This document shows, in pieces, positions 38,520-49,729 of a DNA stretch of 64,000 bases. The stretch covers positions 27,239,398-27,303,397 of the forward strand of contig OX352773.1 of NCBI GenBank assembly GCA_947095535.1. Reading direction: 5' to 3'. The notes beneath the pieces were generated by a model. That model saw only the letters and a list, made by a program, of their open reading frames with translations. It was not told where the DNA came from and made no database searches. This DNA is from Poecilobothrus nobilitatus (taxonomy: Eukaryota; Arthropoda; Insecta; Diptera; Dolichopodidae). The translations under genes and the position numbers were made by a program. The first letter of the stretch is position 1. Each line of letters starts with the position of its first letter.

Positions 38520-38616
38520 GCATATTTGTTCTATCGGGGCCTTGGTGGCGTCCCCGTTGTGTAATTTCCTGTCCACATTTGTGTGGCAGAGAAATGCATT
38601 AAAAAAACAAAAATTT
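38520..38616 (+). mobile_element. SINE 3' part sharing the family tail
   Basis: GTGTAATTTCCTGTCCACAT TTGTGTGGCAGAGAAATGCA followed by TTAAAAAAAC matches the 3' tail of the copy at 59,063-59,250. The upstream part (GGGGCCTTGGTGGCGTCCCC) differs from the other copies, so this may be a second SINE sharing only the tail, as happens when SINEs borrow a LINE 3' end. Confidence 0.65.
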
Positions 38617-39697
38617 TTGTTCTATTGTTATTTTGTTAAGTTTAAGTTTATCTCCACTTAGCTTGTTTGTAATTAATTATATTGATACTAATGTTCACGT
38701 TTTTTCAATACAATTTAACTTGCTAAACAGTGCTCCAAAACTCAAACTATTTCAAAAGAAAGAAAAACCATAAATTTTTGAAAATATTTGTCAAACAGTT
38801 TTGATCGTTGTAATATAACTTAATATAATTTTTTTTTTTTGTAACTTCCACACATATATACCTATGTAGTTATTTTTATATTTATTTTAGAATTATGTAT
38901 TTTTTTTGTTTGGCCTTTTGAAATGAGTCGAAAGATATTCACTTTTAAGAAGTTTGAATAATTTTTTTCAAAAATTTTATTCTTAACCTTTAACATTATT
39001 TTTTTTTCGTCATTTTTTAAATATTTTAAATTTATGACAATTAACAATCGATTTGTTGAATGTGCTTATTTTTTAGTTTTTTTTTTTTTATGTTAATTCG
39101 ACATTTTATTTTTAGATTAACTGACCTTCTTCGCCAAATTCATATACAAATTATATACATACGTCATTGAAAATTTTTCTTTTAGAACAAAAATCATAAA
39201 GGAACAAAAGTTTAAAAAAAAACGTAATATGTACATATATATGCATGTAGGTAGGTACATACTCATAGGTGTAGGTACATATTGTGTTTTTTTTTTTAAT
39301 GAATGATTAAAGTAGAATAAATTCTAAAGTATAAAATAAAATTATTTTATTTTTAATAAAGGCAAATTTTAAATTAGACTCGATTAAGTTTTAGGTGGGT
39401 GCGAAATACTTATAAAGTAAATATTTTTGAAAAGTATGTGTATATAAACATACTTACATATGCTGTTGTAATCATATTTATATAATAAGGTCGCTTCTAC
39501 TAAAGCAGTACATATACTTTTTCATGTTTCGCCGATTCACCTCTGGATCTGATATATAAAAAAAGAATACATATTTTTATTATAGGTATATACATATGTG
39601 GACATGTAGTTATACTCTGATTTTTTTTCTTTTTATATTAATTTGATATTATAAAATACTTGCCATAAACATACAATTTTTTTTTTTTATATTTTAG
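38617..39697. other. Non-coding sequence upstream of the first visible exon
   Basis: Poly(T)-rich, ending in a polypyrimidine tract and TTTTAG at 39,697, the acceptor of the first visible exon of the downstream gene. I looked for an initial coding exon with a phase-1 donor here and found none that is convincing. Confidence 0.6.
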
Positions 39698-42600
39698 CTT
39701 CTTCAGTAGATGACAATTTTAAATACTCTGGAACAAATTTTTCGTACTTAAAACGAAAATCATCTGCATTCAGTCCATCATCGAATAATTATAATAATAA
39801 TAGCAATAGAAACGATAATTTTCGAATTAATAGTTATAATACAAATACAAGTTACTATTATAATAATAAGCACAATAGTAGTTCAATCAATAATAACAAT
39901 TTTATTGCAATAAATACCACCAGTAACGCCTCTAGTGTCAACAATGATACAACATTAAATCCAAATAATATAAGATATACAAGATCATTATCATCATCCT
40001 CAAGATATTCATCTTACAATAATAATAATAATAGTAATAATAATATTAATAATAATAATTTAAATAGTAATAATAGACGTAAACCATATTCGATGCAAAA
40101 TGGTGGATCATTGTCTTCAAAATATTATTCTAGTTATGGTGCAGGACGAGCGACTAGTCGAGCAAACCGGACATCATCATATTCATCATTTAATACAAGA
40201 AATAATTTAAATAAAACATCATCAAATAATGAACTTTCATCATCAACATCATCATCAACAACAACTGCAAATAAAGAAAATTATCCGAAACCACTTTTTA
40301 ATGAAGGTAATTATTTATCACATACACAAACCCCACACATCAACATTTATATAACAGTTTTTTTTTTTTTAAATAGTGTTTACTTTTTTTTTTATTTATA
40401 CCATATATTATATATACCACAAAAGTGTTATGATTATAATATGTGTATAAGATTTAAATAAGTAAATACTCTTTATATTTTAATTATGTGAAAAAAATTG
40501 ATTTATAATTATTATAATATTGTTATAAATTTTTATGTTATAATCTTTAATTACTTTATAGACGAATACACACGAATTACAACACCTCGACAGGACGTTA
40601 TATTTAAAAAAGGTTATTTATCAAGACCTAAACCATCATACTTGTCATCAACAGATACAAATACAACATCATCAGCAACAGCCAGTATTGTGTCTGAAGA
40701 ATCTGTATCAACGGCTACAAGTGTACCGTCTTCATTAAGTCCAGAGCAATGTTCATCAATTCACTCTGATTCAATTGTAGACCCAGAGCATGCTTTTATG
40801 TACAGTTATATTGATCAAAATGGTATTTTGTATGTAAACCGTAAGTAGTCTATAGTTATATTTCTTACTCGGTTTTTTTTCTCATTACTCTCATATTATA
40901 TATATTACCTATACTAATAAGAAGAGTTTCTTTAATTATTGCCTATTCTTTTAAAGAAAAATAGATAGTGGAATCTTAGTGGAATCTTCATATTTTGATT
41001 ACTTCAACAAGTATTATTTTGTTAAAAATATACTTTTGTTATTTACAGCTTTTGTGCCCCCTAATGGTTTTGATCATTATCCTGGTCAAATGATTATGAT
41101 GCCTTATGGTTATTCGCCTTATAATTTTTGTCCTCCAGATTTAAATACTCCTTTAACATCAGATGTTGATAACGAAATTACTGAAAACGAAGAAATTTCT
41201 ACAAAAGATACACAAGTAAGAGTATTTTGATAGTTCAATTAATAAAGCCGTAAATTAAAATTAATTGTTTTATTTGTTTTCTATTTTGTAAAGAAAATCA
41301 AGGACGAAACAAATGAAACATTAAAAGAAGAAGATGTAGAAAATATTTCTATAACTGATAATGAGAACGGCGAATTAAAAGAAGATGTATTACAGAATAC
41401 AGAGAATACAGAAAATCAAGAAATTGACATGACATCAAACATTAATAGCACTAAAAATGATGCAGAAAGTTCAAAAATTTCTAATGAAATAAAAGATGAA
41501 TCAAATAATTCAAATCAACTTATTTTGACTGTAGATCAAAATAATCAACCTAACAAATGTTATCATTCATACATGGTAAAATTTCCAGCCTTTTTATTAT
41601 TCTATATCTATTATTAATAAAAAAATGTTTTTTTGATTTTGCAGAGAAATAATTGTGATCCAAATTTCTTTAGTTATGGATATGGCGGTCCACCTATATA
41701 TCCGCCAATTTTCTATCCAATCAACTATTATGGTGGACCACCAATAATGCCTTTAATGGGTAAATTTTTTATTCAAATTATATTATCAATGTTACATTTT
41801 TTAATTCTTAATTATATACGTGTTTCGAAACGCTTAGGTCCTCCCCCATATGAAATTCGCCCTGAAATGATAAATGAAGAATTAAATACAAACGAAGGGG
41901 AAGAAGATGGGGGTGAAAACTCAACTTTGATTGAAATAGAAAAAACAGAAAGCACTGACAGTACAACTACATCAAAATCTATTGAAACAGAAAATAGTCA
42001 TAGTGAAGAAAAAATAAATCCAACAGAGGTATGAATAAGTTAATTTTAATTATATAGGATATTAATTAAAAAAAACAATAAATTAAATTTTTTTGAATTA
42101 ACAAAGATTGCTGACTTTTCTAATTTAATATTTTTTGTTATTTTTTTAATTGATATTTTTGGTGGAAAAATGAATATTTTTTTCCCACATCAGGAAATGT
42201 CGACTCAAAATGAAACTTTACAAAAGAATTTGAGCGAAGAAGCGGTTACCGATCATTTTAAAACAGAAGATGAAAGTACAACACAGACTTCTAATACAAA
42301 TGTACAATCATGTGATGCTGATGATAATAATTTATCATTTACTCAAGAGACTGTAATATTTTGTAATAGCTCTTGCAACTATTATTCTTAATATGTTTTT
42401 TAATTATATTTTTAGGAAAATAAACAGCAACTTAATCTTAATGTTAATGTGGATGAATTTGTGCCTAGAACAGCAACCATCAAACCACATTTAAATGTCA
42501 ATGTTAAAGAGTTTCAACCAAGATATATTAAGCAAAATAATTACAACACAATACCAACAAAACATCCTTCCGTTATTCTTGAGAATAAATCAACTATAGA

Positions 42601-45600
42601 ATTAATTTCACTTAAAGACGTAGATCATTCATCTAGAAATAATGAAATTAAAATAGATCCTAAAATTGAAAAACTATCAATGCAACAATTGTCAATTAGC
42701 AAAAATCAAAATGAAAATATTAATAGTGCGAAAGAAAATACAATTAATACAATATCAGATTCTAATCAAATACAAAAATCTAGTCAAAAACCTGTTTCAA
42801 CCTTAGCAGAACAAATCAAAAGATCATTAGCAATGCAAAATGATAATAAAACAATTAACTCTCAACAGCAGACTAAGGTCTTCCAAAATAGTAATAGCAA
42901 TAAGATTAAAAATGTTAATCTTGACTACAGCAAAATTGAAGTAAAAGATATTAAATCAACTAACTTAAAATTAAATGAAAAATTGAATAAATCAAATAAA
43001 AAATCCAATAACAACAAAATTAAAAATAATCGTAATATTTTAAATGCAAATGGAGCTTCTGATAAAAATAATAATAATAATATTAATAAAAATAATAATT
43101 TGAATAACAATATTCCTAAAACTTCTAAAAACTCTAATACTGTACAAGAAAAAGAGGAATTGTTAGTAACGCCAAGAAATCTTCAAAAATCAACTACAAC
43201 AATAAATGTACTCAGTTATGCACAAATGTTAAATAAAGACTTAAAAGCTGCCGAAGAAAAGCCTACTTTAAATGAAACAACTACCCCTACAACAAATTCA
43301 GCAAATCCTGCCATTTCAACAGACGAAAATGAACTTGACGATACTGAAGTACAGGAATTAATCAAATCATTTGAAACTGCCGAAAAATTAACTGCCATGA
43401 AAGAAAACGTTTGTTGGCAGACGGTCAAATCACGTGGCAAACGCAATAAATATCACAAAGAAATCAATAACAACTCGGAACAAGAATATACTGAAAAAGA
43501 TATATATATTGAACAGGATGAAATTTCAATACCGATTATTGAACAAGTTAATAATATTCCTCTTAAAGAAACAGTGGTAAAGGAAAACGTCTCAGAAATC
43601 AATAAAGACGAAGATATTAATATTACGAGTGATAAAAGTCAAATAAATGAACCAATAGAAGATAATGGAAACTCTACAACGGAATCAAGCTCGATAAATA
43701 AGAATATAGAAAAGAAAAAATTGAAACAGAAAAATAAAAAAACAACAAAGAAATCTCCAAATGCCAAAAAATCTTCACCAAAAGAAAAATTACAAAAGGA
43801 TAGCGAGTCATCAAATGAAGTAACCTCTAATCAAATTAAAATAAAATTACTTGATGAGGAGCTCAACATTAATAAAAATATAAATGTTGATATCGATGAC
43901 AACACACTCGCTCTAAAATTATACGAAGATCTTGAAAAAGAATTAGACATGAAATTAAAATCTAATGCTTGTGATGATGATGAAGAACTAGATGAAAAAA
44001 TTATTGGTAAATCACCTGACATTCTAATGAAACATTCATCATTAGGTAGAAATTTAGATATGATAAATGGTTTCGATTATAAGTTTAAAACTAAAAATAT
44101 ACTGAAAGAAGAAGAAGAAATGGTATTAAATGTTATTAAATCATTATCTAGCAATAGTTCATCACCGATTGGTTGTAATAAAAAGTCTGATAATATATTT
44201 AACGCAAGTTTTATTGCATTAAATGGATGCAGTAGTCAATCATCATCAGTTACCGCTGCTTTAAATAATTTAGAAAATAAAAAAACCTTATGTGAGGATC
44301 CAAAAAACTTGATACGAAAGTCTTCATGTTTGGCAAATACAAACGTCTCAACCCAAAGCTGTGGAAAATCTAAACAAGAAAACAATAATAACTCAGAATT
44401 ATATATCATGGCATCTGGTGTTGATAATGTTTTGAATACTGTTGCAGAAACAAAACAGCATGAAGACTCTAATGGTATTAAAACAGCAACAGTTCCTACT
44501 TCATCAATGAAAAAAGATGAAGCAAACTCAGAATATATTCAAAATTGTATTAAAGAATCATTAAAATGGATTAAAAAAATGGAATCAGTTGAAAAAACAA
44601 TCGATAATTTAGATGAAGCTCAATCATCTATTGACGAAAAAGTATTGAATATAAATGGTGACAAAATGGATTTAACAATGTTTTTATCTCAACAAGGTAA
44701 AACGAGTCAGTGTTTAAAAAAATTAAAAGATGAACAAATAGCTTTAGTTCAAAAGATTGAAAAAACCAAATCTCGAAAGGTTTCGGTAGGTATTACAGAA
44801 TCAAAAATTCCCTTTAATAATGTGGCAGAAAAGCAAACACAAAATTTAGCAGAACAGCTAACTTTAATGGGAAATAAAAGCTTAAACCCCGTTGATGATA
44901 TTGAAAAAAAAGTAACATTTGTAGAACACAAAACACAATATTCAATAGGCGAGGATATTTTACTTGCAAATGAAACTATAAAGAACATGGCAGAAATTGA
45001 AAGCAAAGAAAAATTTGTAGAAAACGTAACCAAACAAAATTCAACAGAAGAACATTTGTTATTTGAAGTAGAAGTTTTGATGCACGCAGATGAAATTGAA
45101 AGCAAAGCCAATAATATTGCTGATGAAACTTCAAAAATAAATTTAAATTTCGGAAGAAAAGATAAAGAAACAGAAGAAATTTTTGAAACAACTGGTCAAG
45201 GTATAATTGAAGTAACATCTAATGGAGAGGCTGAACTTTTACATCACATTAAAGAACCTATTAATGAGGGTGAAAAAGATGTCAATGAAGTCAATGAAAA
45301 AGAAATTATATTAGACGATTTAACAGAAAACAAGGAAGAAAGTTTAGACATAGAAACTGAAAAAGAGTTTATTCATGATGAAATTGAAACATATTCTGTT
45401 GATGAAGAAATTTTAATAAGAGAAACTTTAAATTGTAATGGAATTAATTCAATTATAAAAACAACAATTTTAGAATTGAATAATGATCTACAAGACAGTA
45501 ATAACATCCCAATAGACAGCCAATTAGATCATCAATTTAATACAAAAACTGAAACTAAAAATTTTCAAAATGCGTTAATTGAATTTAAAGAAGCAGATAG

Positions 45601-47299
45601 TGAAAATCAAACTAATACCGTCAATATAAACACGACGATAATTAACAGTAATGAAAAACTTGAAGATGCACAGAAAATAATAGAAAAAGAATTGCCCGCA
45701 ACAAATGTTTTGTGTGATTTAGTACAAAATTGCTGTATTGAGACAGACATTGAGAGGCAGCTTGAATTTCAATTAAATGGAAGTAAATCTATATTAGGTG
45801 AAATATCAAACGGTCATGCGCATCAAGATCAAGATTTTCAATTAGAAAAGAAATTAAATAGTGAATTATTATACGATTGCCATGCTAATTCTAACAATTT
45901 GAATGGATTAAACTCCTTCGATCAAGTAACATCTGACCTTATGTGCAATCGCAATAACAATTTTGAAAATGGCTATACAAGAGAATGCTCTAGTGAATCG
46001 AAAAAAAAAAAATACCACATAGAAGCAGATAATTTCGGATTTGTAAAAGAAATTAATAAAGCTGAAGTACCATTATATGATAATAACTTAAAATTTAATA
46101 GACAGCGATTATCACATTCAGTTTCAGATTCACACGACGAGAATATAACGACAAATGGTTTAGATAAGCACAAATCTACATCTAGTTTAGCTTTACAATT
46201 ACAACAATTAGAAGAACAACTTAAAAAACTTGATAGATTAGCGACGCCTCCTCTTGCTCACGATGAAGATAGAATTGGTTACTATAATTCTGAAAATGAT
46301 TTCAATTCGTTAGAAAGTTCTGAAACAAATTCGAGTACATTAGAAGATTCATTAACATCTCCAAGAAATGAAACGATGAATGACGGTAATGTTAGTATTT
46401 CTTCAGGAAATGAATTTCATATAATATATGATCCTGAAAACACAGTGTGTAATATAAAAATTAATAATGAACCTATTGTGAATGATGGTGAATGCGTTAT
46501 AGATTTAGATCTCAATTCTAGTAATAGTAGTAATAGAAATTCTAAAGATTGTGATAGCCTAAATGTTACAAATATAAAAAATTCTGATGAAAATTGTATG
46601 GATAGGTTCCCCTTCCAATCCGAAACAAATGAACTACAAATATCAATTGCTTCCCAACACAATCCAGAGAAATTTCCGTTAACCTTCGCTGTTAAAAAAT
46701 GGTTAGCACAAGAAAATAAAGAAAAAACTCCTGAACCAATTTTAAGGTTACCAGATGATCCAAATCTGCATACAAGAATAAAATCATCATTATCATTACA
46801 TCGACTAAATGCTGATAATTATAACGAAGAGAATTATTATCAAGAAGATGATTGTTGGTCTCTAACTACAGATAGTGAAGTAAATTTTAATGAAGGTATA
46901 GATACTGCAGAAGACGTTGAAACTGAAAGAAAAACGGAAGAACATAAAATTGAAATATTAACAAATGAAAATAAAACAAAGAAGTCAAAAAACTTGAAAA
47001 GCAACCCCTTGCATGTGTCATCTGTTAAAACAAATAATCACATTCAAAATCATTTTAATCAACAACAAAATGATTATGATAGTGATTATAATAGTGATAG
47101 TCAAATACCACATATTTATGATGACAATACATGTGAGAGGGTTGCTGCTCTTAATAAAAACAATTATATATCGGATGAAAATATTTCATCAACACCAGAA
47201 CAACAAATTGATTATTTTTGGGATGATTTCGTTGAAAATCCTTTAAAATATATAGAAAATTCAAAACGAAATAACAATAATAATGGTTATAATAATAAT

Positions 47300-47355
<56 letters not shown>

Positions 47356-47833
47356 TAATAATAATATAAATAGTTTTAATAATTATAATCTACGCAATAC
47401 TGATATTACTATCTTAGATACTACAGAATCTATGTTTAGTAGCGGTACGTCATCAATGAACGAATTACATGATTTAACCCCATACGAAAGTGTTTATGGT
47501 AAAAGCATAAACTATGATAAATTATTAGAAAGTAATTACGAATTATTAAGCAATAATATAATTAGTTTTAACAAAAATAATTGTAATTATAAAAATGGCA
47601 ATTTAAATAATGATAATGAACATACTGATCATACTGATGATCATAATTATGCTGATAAAAATAATAAAAATAATTTAAATAAAGAATTTCAAAAAAACAA
47701 TTTAATTGCAATAAATTATAATAATAATGAAATTGACACATCGCTTAATAATGATATAAATTTAAATAATAATGATAATAAAAATAAAGAAAATTGTATT
47801 AAGCCACCTGAAGTTTGTTGCGTATTAATGTAA
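39698..47833 (+). CDS. Large low-complexity protein with tandem PAM2-like motifs and a C-terminal CaaX box (5' end missing)
   Basis: Eight exons join in phase: 39,698-40,306; 40,562-40,840; 41,049-41,215; 41,294-41,575; 41,645-41,759; 41,838-42,028; 42,194-42,352; 42,416-47,833. They give 2,405 codons plus stop after two leading bases; at least one upstream exon, ending after the first base of a codon, is missing. The N-terminal part is Asn/Ser-rich; exons 3 and 5 encode Tyr/Gly/Pro-rich stretches. Two PAM2-like motifs, LNVNVDEFVP and LNVNVKEFQP, open the last exon. PAM2 motifs bind the MLLE domain of poly(A)-binding protein. A basic WQTVKSRGKRNK segment lies at about 43,414-43,449. The remainder is acidic and low in complexity, with a poly-Asn run. 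The protein ends CCVLM, a CaaX box whose final Met predicts farnesylation; the extra Cys could be palmitoylated. I do not recognise the family. Function inferred: membrane-tethered PABP-binding or mRNA-regulating protein. Confidence 0.85.
42437..42520 (+). other. Two tandem PAM2-like motifs
   Basis: LNVNVDEFVP (42,437-42,466) and LNVNVKEFQP (42,491-42,520) both fit L-N-x-x-[A/V]-x-E-F-x-P, with starts 18 residues apart. Leu, Phe and Pro are the residues that dock in the PABP MLLE pocket. The usual small Ala is Val in both. Confidence 0.65.
47266..47380 (+). repeat. Coding AAT microsatellite (poly-Asn)
   Basis: A long run of AAT codons, broken by single ATT, GGT and AAA triplets, encodes poly-Asn near the C terminus. 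The reading frame is preserved. Length is likely to vary between individuals. Confidence 0.9.
47819..47830 (+). other. CaaX prenylation box (CVLM)
   Basis: The last four codons are TGC GTA TTA ATG, then TAA. Cys, two aliphatic residues and Met fit protein farnesyltransferase. The residue before is also Cys (TGT), a possible palmitoylation site as in some Ras proteins. Confidence 0.75.
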
Positions 47834-49037
47834 GAAAATTTATTAACAGAAAAAGTTAAATGTTATTTTTAACTAAAAACTTATTCGGAGAAGATGAATG
47901 ATTTAAAAAAACACCTTCACTTAATTAATTCAATGTTATATAAATGCTGCTATCTTTTTATAATACATTTTTTTTTATCAACATCTTCTTCATTGCAAGC
48001 TACTAATAATATTTTTTTTTTAATTTTGTTTTCTTAAGTTTAGTTTATATTTCATGTGAAAAGAAAAAAAAATAAAATAAAATAAAAACAATACATGAAT
48101 CAAAACCATAACAAAAAAAAAAAAAAAAATAAGTCAATTTAATCAGTCTATTAATTCATTTTGATTATCCCAAACAATAGAACATACGAAACAAAAACCA
48201 AAAACGATTATTTTAGATACAATATTACAAATTAAAATAAAATGAATCGATTTCACCTGATTTATAAACATATAGCATATTTAATTAATATGCAAAACTA
48301 TTCGATTTTTTGTGTTTTTCGATTTTTCTCGTATAATTAAATAATTTTATTTTAAACTAAGATTTTTTTTTTTTTTTTTTTTCAATATATTCTTAAAGTT
48401 ATTGTTTTCAAATATAATATTATTTTATATAGATTTAAAAAAAATATACAAAAAAAATATTATAAATTTGTTTTAAAAAAAAAAAAAAATATTGTTGAAA
48501 ATTTACAAAAAAAAAAAAAAAATCACTTATAATATGTTATTATATATATTTAAAGAAATAAAGAAAGAATGGAATATTGTTGCTTAATATCAATAAAAAA
48601 AAAAAAAATACAAATAAAACTAAAAATTAAAAATAAATGATAACATTGTTAAATGATGGAACTTTAATATTTTAAGAATAAGTTAATTAATTAAAAATGC
48701 AAAAAAAAAAAAAACAAAAAAAAATTAAAAAAATATAAAAAATCAAAAAAATATCAACAAGGAAATGCAAAAACTAAAGAAAAGCAAAAATTGTTATACT
48801 ATAAAAATTTAAAAATTAAAATTATTGAATAAAATATTGAAAAAAAAAAAATTGAAGCAATGTGATTTTAATTGAAAGGAATTTAAAAAAAAAAAAAAAG
48901 GACAAGAAGGTGACCATATAAATCATGTTTTCATTTTCAAAATGTGCCCAATATTAGCATATATATCTAATTTCTATAAAAAAAAAACTTTTATGTATTA
49001 TTTATCTATTTAATAAATCAATTATTATTGCAAATTA

Positions 49038-49071
49038 TTTATGAATGTTCGCAATAAATTCAAGCGTAAAT
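49038..49071 (+). repeat. Direct repeat, copy 1
   Basis: TTTATGAATGTTCGCAATAA followed by ATTCAAGCGTAAAT; one mismatch (C/G) to the copy at 49,498-49,531, 460 bp away. Confidence 0.85.
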
Positions 49072-49497
49072 AATAAAATATTAATTTGAAACCGAGTGAG
49101 TCATTTTTCAGTATAGCTGCGTTACAATGTCAAAAATTGATACTTTAAAAAAAGACCAATATGTTAATTTATGTTAAATTAAATTCCATCATTACATCTG
49201 AACATATTTAAATATCATCTTAATCTAAATTGTTTTGTTAAAATAACAGAAAACTTGAATTCTAACAGAATAGATATTCTACAAGATTAATCATCCTTTA
49301 GAATCACACTATGACGCGAAATAACAAAAACTGTAATCTTGACTATGACCTTTTTTTTCACCATTTTATCATTTTTTTACGATAGGTGACATTTTTTGCA
49401 ACAAAGGAACAAACAATTAAAATTCAAAGAATACTTAAAAAAAAAAACTATAACAGTTAGCAGTTTTTATTTAAATTCGATTTGATTAATTACATGT

Positions 49498-49531
49498 TTT
49501 ATGAATGTTCGCAATAAATTGAAGCGTAAAT
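49498..49531 (+). repeat. Direct repeat, copy 2
   Basis: TTTATGAATGTTCGCAATAA followed by ATTGAAGCGTAAAT, about 200 bp upstream of the MSH4 start. Confidence 0.85.
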
Positions 49532-49729
49532 CAAAAAATCGTACAAATTGTATTTAATCTTTCAAACTAAAATAACTAAACTGGCAATACTGTTTTATAT
49601 CTATCATATAACAATTTATATGAATTTACAACAGCATATTCTCATTAAAATATAAAACCGTTCTGTTTAATGTTTAAAATTTTTTTATTTCTAAATTAAA
49701 TACAAAAATTCATTAAAAAATAATTAAAA

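Larger units (their letters stand above)
47834..49729 (+). other. 3' UTR and intergenic space between the two genes
   Basis: Very A-rich, with many AATAAA words (for example 48,071-48,076), so the poly(A) site cannot be fixed. A 34-bp direct repeat pair lies at 49,038 and 49,498. No exon was found. Confidence 0.55.

Noticed and set aside
41760..41837. Continuous reading through a 78-base segment of the CaaX protein gene
   Set aside because: It has GTAAAT and TTAG splice sites, is a multiple of three only by chance and encodes hydrophobic AT-rich residues unlike the Pro-rich flanks.
44749..45218. Two minus-strand open frames of 80-120 codons
   Set aside because: They are antisense shadows of acidic Glu/Lys/Asn codons, giving Ser/Phe/Leu-rich nonsense with no domain.
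47013..47246. Alternative forward frame of 77 codons inside the last exon of the CaaX protein gene
   Set aside because: It overlaps the long frame with clear composition and splice support and is built of ATT/AAT runs read out of frame.
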